From contig JAKSLP010000031.1 in the NCBI GenBank assembly GCA_024401115.1, positions 1 to 37,264 on the forward strand: a stretch of 37,264 bases of DNA, in the 5' to 3' direction. Both the position numbers and the translations under genes were made by a program. Under the pieces are notes generated by a model that saw nothing but the letters and a program-made list of their open reading frames with translations, did not search any database and had not been told where the DNA came from. Source of the DNA: Bacteroidaceae bacterium. Lineage in GTDB: Bacteria > Bacteroidota > Bacteroidia > Bacteroidales > Bacteroidaceae. Positions 17,721 to 25,459 of this stretch are shown here, one piece after another (the first letter of the stretch is position 1; each line of letters begins with the position of its first letter).

Positions 17721-18506
17721 ATGAATAAGAAATTGACACTGGTAGCTTTGGCAGCAGCTTTTGCCACTACCGCATTTGCACAGCAGCCACAGGCTGAGAA
17801 GAAGCCTGTTCGCATGACTCACGAAATGTCTGAGTATTTTGAACCTATTCCTACAAAGGTTACCCCAGGTGACATTCTGACCCATACTGCTCCATCTGAT
17901 GCTATCGTACTGTTCGATGGAAAGAATCTGGATGCATGGAAGAGCGGTCGTCCTAATGTTGATGGTCCAGCAGAATGGCCTGTACACGATGGTGTTTTCA
18001 CTGTAGATAAGAAGAAGGGCGACATCATTACCAAGCAGAGCTTTACCAACTATCAGCTTCACATCGAGTGGTGTATTCCAGAAAATATCACCGGTAAGGA
18101 TCAGGCTCGCGGTAACAGTGGTATCTATATGCAAGATAAGTACGAGATTCAGGTTCTGGATAGTTGGGATAACCCAACTTACGTAAACGGCCAGGCTGGT
18201 TCTGTATATAAGCAGTACCCACCAATGGTTAACCCTTGCCGCAAGCCAGGTGAGTGGAACGTTTACGATATCATTTATACTGCTCCTGTTTTCAAGGCAG
18301 ATGGTTCTTACCTGTATCATCCAAGAGTAACCGTAATCTTTAATGGCGTTGTCGTTCAGAACAACACCATGATTTTGGGTACCACCGAGTGGATTGGTTT
18401 CCCTAAGGTTGCTGCTCATGGCGCTGGCCCTATCCGTCTGCAGTCTCACGGTGACCCAAGTGAGCCTATCAGCTACCGTAACATTTGGATTCGTGAATTG
18501 AACTAA
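17721..18506 (+). CDS. DUF1080 / 3-keto-disaccharide hydrolase family secreted protein
   Basis: The 261-residue protein has a signal peptide (MNKKLTLVALAAAFATTAFA) and one DUF1080 (PF06439) domain. The domain shows FDGKNLDAWKSG, NSGIYMQDKYEIQVLDSW, the EWNVYDI block and a closing PISYRNIWIREL. The family adopts a jelly-roll, concanavalin-like fold, and some members cleave 3-keto-glycosides. An upstream TTG could add 11 codons but would place the start on the promoter; the ATG at 17721 gives a clean signal peptide. The family's usual partner, a 3-keto-forming oxidoreductase, is not in the window. Confidence 0.88.
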   Translation: MNKKLTLVALAAAFATTAFAQQPQAEKKPVRMTHEMSEYFEPIPTKVTPGDILTHTAPSDAIVLFDGKNLDAWKSGRPNVDGPAEWPVHDGVFTVDKKKGDIITKQSFTNYQLHIEWCIPENITGKDQARGNSGIYMQDKYEIQVLDSWDNPTYVNGQAGSVYKQYPPMVNPCRKPGEWNVYDIIYTAPVFKADGSYLYHPRVTVIFNGVVVQNNTMILGTTEWIGFPKVAAHGAGPIRLQSHGDPSEPISYRNIWIRELN

Positions 18507-18510
18507 ATAC

Positions 18511-18544
18511 CATAAAGGCTTGCTCCTGCAAGCCTTTTTTTTAT
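18511..18544 (+). terminator. Terminator after the DUF1080 gene
   Basis: AAAGGCTTGC (18514-18523) pairs with GCAAGCCTTT (18528-18537) around TCCT and runs into a T-tract. It separates the DUF1080 gene from the B12-type operon. Confidence 0.87.
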
Positions 18545-18573
18545 TTTATATACACCATATTCAAAAACATTCG

Positions 18574-18581
18574 TATCTTTG
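18574..18581 (+). promoter_or_regulatory. -7 element of the btuB-btuC operon
   Basis: TATCTTTG is an exact match to TAnnTTTG, 24 nt before the btuB start at 18606. The leader would then be under 20 nt. No convincing -33 box is seen. Confidence 0.48.
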
Positions 18582-18605
18582 CATCAGTTTTTCAAAGTCA
18601 TACTG

Positions 18606-20594
18606 ATGCAGAGAGTTGCGTTATATCTTTTGGGCATGTTTCTTTATCCTGTAGCCGCTATGGCTCAACAGGATACGGTGACGTATCTCAAAGACAGACT
18701 ACTCCAAAACATCGAGGTTATCGGACAGCGCCAGCAGCAACGGTTAAGCAGTGCAGCCCCTCTCCAGCAACTCAGCTACAAAGACTTTAAAATACAAGGA
18801 ATTACCGACTTGTCTGATGCTTTGCATCGTTTGCCGGGCATTACACTTCGTGATTATGGTGGTGCCGGCGGAATGAAAACGGTTAGTGTACGTGGATTCG
18901 GAGCACAACACACCTCGGTCATCTATGATGGCATTGCACTGAGTGATTGTCAAAGCGGCCAAATCGATTTAGCCCGCTATTCACTGGATAATGTGGAAAG
19001 TGTTTCATTAGTGGTTGGAGATCAGGATGAGATTTTCATCCCGGCACGCGAGGTGAGCACGGCAGCCACATTGACTATCCGTACGTTTCAAAAGCCAAAT
19101 GACGATTTAAAGCCTCATCTCACCGCACAGATGAGAGTGGGTTCTTTTGGATATACCAATCCTTTCTTCCGCTTCAGTAAAAACCTAAGCAACAATTTTG
19201 GCATTCAGGCCATGGGTGAGTACATCTATGCGGATAATGATTACCCTTTTAAATTACAAAACGTCAAAGTCGTCACCAAGGAACGGCGGAACAATAGCCG
19301 GATGAATTCCGGTCATGGCGAGTTGAGCTTTGCTTGGACTCCCACTGCAACCAGTCAACTGGACGGTAAGGTTTACTATTACGATAATGACCGTCAGCTT
19401 CCAGGTTTAGTTCATTATTATACAAACAATTCTAAAGAAACAGAGCGTGACCGTAACGCATTTGGGCAGTTGGCATTTAAGACGAGCAATCGGAACAATC
19501 TGTGGTTCAGTGCCAAATCTAAATTCAACTGGGCCTCTTCCAGCTATCGTGACGGCAGTTACCCAGATGGTGTAAAAGATCAGGATTACTGGCAGCGGGA
19601 ATGGTATGCAACGGCTAGCCTTCTCTACCGTCCAATAGAGTCTTTGTCACTCAATTATTCTGGTGATTACACATTCAACAATCTGAACAGCAGTGAGCCT
19701 GGGGATGTACATCCTTACCGCCATTCCATTCTTCAGAGCCTGACTGCCAAGTACCAGCAAGACCGATTCAAGATGATTGTCAGAGGATTATACACCATTA
19801 GTCTGAATGATGCAAAAATCGGTACCGGGGCACACAATGTAAGACGTTTGTCACCTAGTATCTCATTGTCATACCAGATATCAGAGCAACCGTCACTACA
19901 CCTCCGTGCTTCTTACAAGAACATCTTTAGGATGCCCAATTTTACCGAATTGTATTTCCGTCACTACGGAAGTACAGACCTCTCGCCAGAGAATACAGAT
20001 CAGTTCAATTTGGGACTGACATGGCAAAAGTCATACAGTACAAAGGGGAAGCTTACTCTCACTTGGGACGGATACTGGAATCACATAAAGGACAAGATTG
20101 TGGCTGTACCTTACAACATGTTCATGTGGACCAACATCAATGTAGGCAAGGTTCGAGTCTTGGGAACCGACGTAACACTCAGCATTGAGCAGGAAGTTGG
20201 TCGCAAGCAAGCATTGCGCATTGACGGAAATTACACTTTCCAGAGCGTTTCTAACCGGACCAACCCAGAAGCCTCGACTTACGGTCTGCAAATTGCATAC
20301 ACTCCAGAACATACCGGTGCATTAAGTGTCAGTTACGAGAACCCATGGGTGAATGTTTCTGCACATGGTACAGGAGTCAGCAAGCGATGGGCCACCAACC
20401 AGCATTATGATGGAACAAACATTGACGGTTATTTGGAGTTTGGCCTAACAGCATACCGCACCTTTACCATCAAAAATCAGAAATTGGAATTGCGCGGTGA
20501 TATAAAGAACTTATTGAACAAACAATACGAGATTGTCGGTCACTACCCGATGCCGGGTAGAAGTTGGCAATTATCGATTATGTGGATAATATAA
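18606..20594 (+). CDS. btuB: TonB-dependent outer-membrane receptor, BtuB-like
   Basis: The 662-residue protein has a signal peptide ending MAQQ. A TonB-box-like segment (LLQNIEVIGQ), a plug domain with LSDALHRLPGITLRDYGG and VSVRGFGAQHTSVIYDGI, and a 22-strand-type barrel follow. It lacks the N-terminal extension of SusC proteins and is close to BtuB in length. The three genes after it (BtuG-like lipoprotein, binding protein, permease) support cobalamin as substrate. Heme or another chelate remains possible. A TTG nine codons upstream overlaps the -7 element, so the ATG at 18606 is preferred. Confidence 0.82.
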   Translation: MQRVALYLLGMFLYPVAAMAQQDTVTYLKDRLLQNIEVIGQRQQQRLSSAAPLQQLSYKDFKIQGITDLSDALHRLPGITLRDYGGAGGMKTVSVRGFGAQHTSVIYDGIALSDCQSGQIDLARYSLDNVESVSLVVGDQDEIFIPAREVSTAATLTIRTFQKPNDDLKPHLTAQMRVGSFGYTNPFFRFSKNLSNNFGIQAMGEYIYADNDYPFKLQNVKVVTKERRNNSRMNSGHGELSFAWTPTATSQLDGKVYYYDNDRQLPGLVHYYTNNSKETERDRNAFGQLAFKTSNRNNLWFSAKSKFNWASSSYRDGSYPDGVKDQDYWQREWYATASLLYRPIESLSLNYSGDYTFNNLNSSEPGDVHPYRHSILQSLTAKYQQDRFKMIVRGLYTISLNDAKIGTGAHNVRRLSPSISLSYQISEQPSLHLRASYKNIFRMPNFTELYFRHYGSTDLSPENTDQFNLGLTWQKSYSTKGKLTLTWDGYWNHIKDKIVAVPYNMFMWTNINVGKVRVLGTDVTLSIEQEVGRKQALRIDGNYTFQSVSNRTNPEASTYGLQIAYTPEHTGALSVSYENPWVNVSAHGTGVSKRWATNQHYDGTNIDGYLEFGLTAYRTFTIKNQKLELRGDIKNLLNKQYEIVGHYPMPGRSWQLSIMWII

Positions 20595-20615
20595 CAAATT
20601 AATACATTTAAAATT

Positions 20616-21695
20616 ATGAAAAAGAACATTTTCAAGTCTATGTTGCTCGCTGCATTTGCCATGGGTATTGCAGCATGTAGCAGCGACCCTGTTGGTCCAG
20701 AACCAACCCCTGAGTATTTCAGCTATGGTGCTTTTGTGGTTAATTCAGGTAACCAAACCAACAAAATCAATGGTACCCTGGATTATATTGAATTTGGTTC
20801 AAACACTATCATTAACAATGTTTTTGAAAAAGTCAATGGTCGCAGTTTGGGTATCACAGCCAATGATGCTTTTGTTTATGGCAGCAAACTGTATATTGCT
20901 GTAGACTCTGAGCAATTGGTTGAGGTGGTAGATGCTAAGACTCTGCAGTCATTAAAGCAAATTAAGTTGGATGGTGCAGCACGTCATTTGACCGCTTGCG
21001 AGGGTAAGATGTTTGTATCTTCATACAGTGGTGACGTTTGTCGCATCGACACCACCAGCCTGACCGTAGACAAGACCATCAAAGTAGGTGACTACCCAGA
21101 AGGTATGGCTACCTATGGCAATTTAGTATTTGTTACCAACTCAGGCTACGGCAGTGGCCACACTTTCACCGTCATCGATGGAACAACCGGCAATGTTACC
21201 GGCACCCACGAGTGTCCAACCAATCCAACAGACATCGTATGCGACGGCAATTACCTGTATCTTCTGACTTCTGGTACTTACAAGGCTGACTGGTCTGGTT
21301 ATGAGGAAGATCCTGCCATTTATCGCATCAACCCCGATTATCTGGACTTTCCACTTGTAACAAAAGGTACTGCAGTAGCTTCAAACTTCATGAAACTGTA
21401 TTCCTTCAATGCAAACTACTATAATCCAGATATCACCTATCGTGAGACTGACACCAACTCTGGTATGTATAAAGAATTGGATTTGAGTAAGGATATTAAA
21501 TACCCATGTGCTATCGCAGCCGATCCTATCACCGGTCACTTATGGGTTTCTTCATACAACCTGAGCGAATATGGTTATGCAGACTATTCTGCACCTGGTT
21601 ACATCGTTGAATACGATAGCAACATGAATAAGTTGCATGAGTACAACACTGGTGTTGGCCCAATTGCTATCGCATTCTTCAACAACCTGAAGTAA
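20616..21695 (+). CDS. btuG: BtuG-like surface lipoprotein, YncE-type beta-propeller
   Basis: The 359-residue protein has a lipoprotein signal ending GIAAC (C21), then a short Pro/Glu linker and beta-propeller repeats. Blade-like phrases recur: LYIAVDSEQLVEVVDAKT, VDKTIKVGDYPEGMATYG, FVTNSGYGSGHTFTVID and IAADPITGHLWVSS. Position directly after a BtuB-like receptor, size and fold match BtuG, the Bacteroides lipoprotein that captures cobalamin with very high affinity and caps BtuB. The call rests mainly on this order. It lies 21 nt after btuB and 4 nt before the next gene. Confidence 0.78.
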   Translation: MKKNIFKSMLLAAFAMGIAACSSDPVGPEPTPEYFSYGAFVVNSGNQTNKINGTLDYIEFGSNTIINNVFEKVNGRSLGITANDAFVYGSKLYIAVDSEQLVEVVDAKTLQSLKQIKLDGAARHLTACEGKMFVSSYSGDVCRIDTTSLTVDKTIKVGDYPEGMATYGNLVFVTNSGYGSGHTFTVIDGTTGNVTGTHECPTNPTDIVCDGNYLYLLTSGTYKADWSGYEEDPAIYRINPDYLDFPLVTKGTAVASNFMKLYSFNANYYNPDITYRETDTNSGMYKELDLSKDIKYPCAIAADPITGHLWVSSYNLSEYGYADYSAPGYIVEYDSNMNKLHEYNTGVGPIAIAFFNNLK

Positions 21696-21699
21696 TTTC

Positions 21700-22818
21700 A
21701 TGAAAAAGTTCATCCAACTTTTCGCCCTCATACTGTTGTTGACTTCCTGCCAGAACGGCAGGGAGTCAACACTGGTTTCCGGAAATCCAGTATCTCTTTC
21801 ATATGCTGAGAACCTGACTCTGACCGATGCCGGTGATTACATTCAGGCGGTATTGCGAAATCCATGGGATACTACGGCTATCCTGCAAACCTACCTACTG
21901 GTACCAAAGGAAAGCCCACTACCGGGAAACCTTCCAAACGGTGTTGTTATCCGTACGCCCCTGGAAAGGACACTGGTCTATTCTGCCGTACACTGCGGTA
22001 TGCTGTATGAATTGGGCAAAGTGGATGCCATTGCTGGAGTTTGCGACAAGCAGTATATCAAGTTGCCATCCATTCAGGAAGGCATCATAAACGGTACTGT
22101 TGCCGACTGTGGTGACAATATGAATCCCAATATTGAAGCCATTATCCAGCTGAATCCCGAGGCAGTCCTACTGTCGCCTTATCAGAATTCGGGTGATTAC
22201 GGGAAACTGGGCAAATTGGGCATTCCCATCATGCAATGTGCCGATTACATGGAAACATCTGCCCTTGGCCGTGCCGAATGGGTGCGTTTTTATGGTCTGT
22301 TGTATGGATGCTCCGAACAGGCTGATGCCCTATTTGATGAAGTTGAAAAACAATACAATGCCTTAAAAGAAAAGGCGAGCCAGGCAGAGAAATCGCCCAA
22401 GGTTTTGAGTGACACCCGATACGGTCAGCTATGGTATGTACCTGGATGTAACAGTACTGTCGGACGAATTTATAAGGATGCAAAAGCCACCAATCCTTTT
22501 GATTATCTGCAACAAAGCGGTAGCGCTGCATTGGCTCCGGAACAAGTATTGGATAAAGCCCATGATGCCGACGTTTGGGTGCTGAAATTCAACCAAACAG
22601 AGGATAAGACATTGGAAGAATTAGCCAAAGATGCTGACATCAACACCCAGTTCAAAGCCTTTAAGGAAGGAAATGTATGGGGGTGCAATACCGGAATAAG
22701 TAATTTCTACGAAGAGGCTCCTTACCACCCTCATCTACTGTTGGAGGATCTTATCCGCATATTCCATCCCGGAGTATTGGACGATGGAGAAATGCACTAT
22801 TACCATAAGTTAAAATGA
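21700..22818 (+). CDS. btuF: ABC transporter substrate-binding lipoprotein, BtuF-like
   Basis: The 372-residue protein has a lipobox (LLTSC, C17) and the helical-backbone fold of iron-chelate and cobalamin binding proteins. Family phrases include GMLYELGKVDAIAGVCDKQY, NPNIEAIIQLNPEAVLLSP, LGIPIMQCADYMETSALGRAEWVRF and VWGCNTGISNFYEE. The spacing of IAGV and the PNIEAII block is as in family members that deliver cobalamin or siderophores to FecCD permeases. Periplasmic, membrane-anchored. It overlaps the permease start by 4 nt (ATGA). Confidence 0.84.
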   Translation: MKKFIQLFALILLLTSCQNGRESTLVSGNPVSLSYAENLTLTDAGDYIQAVLRNPWDTTAILQTYLLVPKESPLPGNLPNGVVIRTPLERTLVYSAVHCGMLYELGKVDAIAGVCDKQYIKLPSIQEGIINGTVADCGDNMNPNIEAIIQLNPEAVLLSPYQNSGDYGKLGKLGIPIMQCADYMETSALGRAEWVRFYGLLYGCSEQADALFDEVEKQYNALKEKASQAEKSPKVLSDTRYGQLWYVPGCNSTVGRIYKDAKATNPFDYLQQSGSAALAPEQVLDKAHDADVWVLKFNQTEDKTLEELAKDADINTQFKAFKEGNVWGCNTGISNFYEEAPYHPHLLLEDLIRIFHPGVLDDGEMHYYHKLK

Positions 22819-23822
22819 AAAATAACGCTGTCTGTTTCCCAATTCTCATCATTATTTTGCTGGGACTTGCCGTCTTGAACCTGTTTGTCGGGTCCGTGCA
22901 TATTCCAGCAAAGGATGTACTGTCAATTCTATTGGGACAGGCTGACCCGTCCACACCCTGGCATTACATTGTTTGGGAGAGCCGTTTACCACAAGCCATT
23001 ACGGCTATTCTTGCCGGCTCCGGGCTTGCTGTTTCCGGCTTGCTACTACAGACAGCTTTTCATAATCCCCTGGCAGGTCCGTCCATATTAGGAATCACCG
23101 CCGGTGCTAATCTGGGTGTCGCTTTAGTCATGCTGCTAATGGGTGGCATACTCAGTACCGGCTATATTACAATTGGGGGATACACTGCCGTTATTCTTGC
23201 TGCGTTTGCGGGTAGTATTCTTATTATCAGCATTTTACTTTTTTTATCACAGGTATTGCATAACAATCTGATGTTGCTGATTACAGGTATTTTGCTCAGC
23301 TATCTCACTTCGTCGCTCATCACCCTGCTTAATTCGGTTGCCACCCCGGAAGGAGTACAGAATTACGTGGTTTGGGGCATGGGAAATTTCAATAGTGTCA
23401 CGTTGGCACAATTGCCTTTTTTCTGTACCACCTGCTTCATCGGAATTGTCATTTCACTGCTATTAATCAAGCCATTAAATGCGTTGCAACTGGGTGAGCA
23501 TTATGCCGAGAATTTGGGAGTAAACACTAAACATTTGCGGAATACACTGTTATTGGCAACCGGATTATTGACCGCCGTCATTACAGCCTTTTGTGGACCA
23601 ATCTCTTTTTTAGGTTTGGCAGTACCCCATGTTGCCCGATTGCTGACGCGATCAGACAACCAGCGCATTCTAATGCCATCAACACTGTTGTTGGGAGGAG
23701 TTCTGGCACTTCTCTGCAATCTGATATGCGTATTTCCTGAAAACACCATCATACCATTGAATGCCGTCACCCCTCTTATGGGCGCTCCTGTCATTCTCTA
23801 TGTGATAATCAGTAAGAAATAA
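22815..23822 (+). CDS. btuC: FecCD-family ABC permease, BtuC-like
   Basis: The 335-residue protein has about ten hydrophobic segments. ESRLPQAITAILAGSGLAVSGLLLQTAFHNPLAGPSILGITAGANLG near the N-terminus is the classical FecCD/BtuC block, and GPISFLGLAVPHVARLL is the coupling-helix region. In BtuC systems two copies join two ATPase subunits. No ATP-binding gene follows; the next gene has its own promoter and is unrelated, so the ATPase must be encoded elsewhere if the system works. Confidence 0.9.
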   Translation: MKNNAVCFPILIIILLGLAVLNLFVGSVHIPAKDVLSILLGQADPSTPWHYIVWESRLPQAITAILAGSGLAVSGLLLQTAFHNPLAGPSILGITAGANLGVALVMLLMGGILSTGYITIGGYTAVILAAFAGSILIISILLFLSQVLHNNLMLLITGILLSYLTSSLITLLNSVATPEGVQNYVVWGMGNFNSVTLAQLPFFCTTCFIGIVISLLLIKPLNALQLGEHYAENLGVNTKHLRNTLLLATGLLTAVITAFCGPISFLGLAVPHVARLLTRSDNQRILMPSTLLLGGVLALLCNLICVFPENTIIPLNAVTPLMGAPVILYVIISKK

Positions 23823-23831
23823 CACGCTAAA

Positions 23832-23863
23832 TTTGCCTATCCTATAATTTTGGTGTATCTTCG
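23832..23863 (+). promoter_or_regulatory. Promoter of the TPM-domain gene
   Basis: TTTG at 23832-23835, a 20-bp spacer and TATCTTCG at 23856-23863 (7 of 8) match the consensus. The -7 box is 19 nt before the ATG at 23883. A second match, TAATTTTG at 23845-23852, lacks a -33 box. Confidence 0.45.
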
Positions 23864-23882
23864 CTGTCCAAAGATTGACGAG

Positions 23883-24785
23883 ATGAAACAGCGATTGATT
23901 GCCCTGTCATTCATGCTATGTTTTGCCATCAGCATGTTTGCTACAGTTTACACACCCGATAACTTACCGATTCCGTATCTTCAAGACGAAAGAAGACATA
24001 CGTGCAACCCAGACGGCATTCTGAGTCAGGAGGCCGTTGCCCATATTGACTCCCTGCTGTATCACGCTGAGCACACCTATGGTGTCCAAGCGCTATGTAT
24101 TGTTGTAGGACAAATAGAAGGAGAGGATGCCTTTTCCTTTGGCATGGATGTATCCCGAAAATACGGAATAGGCAATAAGCAGTCCACCGGTCTTCTTTTT
24201 ATTCTTTCCACCCAGGACCGTTCCTACTACATCTTAACCGGTGACGGTCTGGAAGGCCTACTGCCCGATGCCATCTGCAAACGAATCGAGAATCATCACA
24301 TGCTTCCCTATTTGAGGGAAGGCGATTGGGACAATGCTATGACTCAAGCCATTAGCATGACGTGCTCTTATCTGGATGGAGACGAATCCCTAAAATACGA
24401 GGAAGAGGAAGACGATGAGTTAGAGCTTGGCTTATTGGTGTTTTTCCTGATATTGGGAATGGGATTTGCCGGAATTGTCTTCTACGGCATTTACCAAAGC
24501 ACCCGTTGCCCTAAATGCGGTGCGCACAAGTTGCAGCGCCAGTCATCCGTACTGATTTCCAAGAGCAAAGGTGTGCGTAAAAAACGTGTCACCTACATTT
24601 GTCTTTCCTGTGGGCATCTGGTGCACCGCATGGAAACGGAATATGACGAAAACTACTGGAATTCCGGCGGTGGCGCAACCATCATTGGCGGCGGAGGACG
24701 CAGCGGATGGGGTGGCGGAGGCTTTAGCGGAGGTCACTTCGGAGGAGGCCATTTTAGCGGTGGTGGAGCCGGAGGACGGTTTTAA
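23883..24785 (+). CDS. TPM-domain (YgcG-like) membrane protein with zinc ribbon and Gly-rich tail
   Basis: The 300-residue protein has a signal peptide (MKQRLIALSFMLCFAISMFA). A TPM domain (about 30-155) follows with GIGNKQSTGLLFILSTQDRSYYI and TGDGLEGLLPDA. After an acidic stretch come a membrane helix (about 178-200), two CxxC pairs (CPKC and CLSC) that look like a zinc ribbon, and a tail almost entirely Gly, Ser, His and Phe. The usual TPM layout is signal, TPM, helix, Gly-rich tail; the zinc ribbon is an addition also seen in some relatives. TPM proteins often sit beside LemA, as here. Function unclear. The reading frame extends upstream through a TTG, but the ATG at 23883 gives the signal peptide. 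Confidence 0.85.
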   Translation: MKQRLIALSFMLCFAISMFATVYTPDNLPIPYLQDERRHTCNPDGILSQEAVAHIDSLLYHAEHTYGVQALCIVVGQIEGEDAFSFGMDVSRKYGIGNKQSTGLLFILSTQDRSYYILTGDGLEGLLPDAICKRIENHHMLPYLREGDWDNAMTQAISMTCSYLDGDESLKYEEEEDDELELGLLVFFLILGMGFAGIVFYGIYQSTRCPKCGAHKLQRQSSVLISKSKGVRKKRVTYICLSCGHLVHRMETEYDENYWNSGGGATIIGGGGRSGWGGGGFSGGHFGGGHFSGGGAGGRF

Positions 24786-24793
24786 GTTTATTA

Positions 24794-24825
24794 TTTGCTA
24801 GTCTAAGTATTTTTCACTACTTTTG
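24794..24825 (+). promoter_or_regulatory. Promoter of lemA
   Basis: TTTG at 24794-24797, a 20-bp spacer and TACTTTTG at 24818-24825 are full matches to the Bacteroidetes consensus. About 38 nt separate the -7 box from the lemA start. Confidence 0.62.
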
Positions 24826-24862
24826 CAGTGAAATACAAATTGATAACTAAATCAGACGAAAT

Positions 24863-25450
24863 ATGAAGAAAATCGTTTTAATTGTTGTCGTAGCACTTGC
24901 TGTTTTGGGCGGTTGCAGCGCTTCTTCAGCCTACAATGGTATGGTTGAAAGCGAGGAGGCTGTTACCACTTCCTGGAGCAATGTGGAGACACAATACCAG
25001 CGTCGTGCCGACCTGATTCCTAATCTGGTTAATACCGTCAAGGGTTACGCTGCTCATGAGAGCCAGACACTGGAGGCTGTAGTAGCTGCTCGCAGCAAGG
25101 CTACCCAGATTACCGTTGACCCAACCAACCTGACGCCAGAGAAGTTGCAGGAATATCAAGAGGCTCAGGGTGCAGTAACCAGCGCATTAGGCAGACTATT
25201 GGCCATCACAGAGAATTATCCTGATTTAAAGGCAAACGAGCAGTTCCAGGAGTTGCAGGCTCAGTTGGAAGGTACCGAGAACCGCATAGCTGTGGCTCGT
25301 AAGGATTTCAACGAAACTGTTCAGAATTTCAATCTGAAAGTTCGTCGCTTCCCAGGTAACATTTGGGCTGGAATCTTCGGATTTGACGCAAAGGAAAAGT
25401 TTGGCGCAGAAGCAGGCGCAGAGAAGGCCCCAACCGTTAGTTTTGATTAA
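24863..25450 (+). CDS. lemA: LemA family protein
   Basis: The 195-residue protein has one N-terminal hydrophobic segment followed by the LemA domain. YNGMV...SWSNVETQYQRRADLIPNLV and FNETVQNFNLKVRRFPGNIWAGIFGF are its two signatures. The hydrophobic segment ends in LGGC (C18), which could be a lipobox; most LemA proteins are anchored by a plain helix. LemA is helical and membrane-bound, with unclear function. It has its own promoter and a 9-nt gap to purM. Confidence 0.92.
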   Translation: MKKIVLIVVVALAVLGGCSASSAYNGMVESEEAVTTSWSNVETQYQRRADLIPNLVNTVKGYAAHESQTLEAVVAARSKATQITVDPTNLTPEKLQEYQEAQGAVTSALGRLLAITENYPDLKANEQFQELQAQLEGTENRIAVARKDFNETVQNFNLKVRRFPGNIWAGIFGFDAKEKFGAEAGAEKAPTVSFD

Positions 25451-25459
25451 TTATTGATT

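Noticed and set aside
17706..18449. A 247-codon open frame on the minus strand opposite the DUF1080 gene
   Set aside because: It mirrors a gene with a clear signal peptide and family motifs; its product has no signature and its frame is a by-product of codon bias.
18507..18605. A cobalamin riboswitch before btuB
   Set aside because: The gap is too short and filled by a terminator and a promoter; no B12-box-like sequence is seen.
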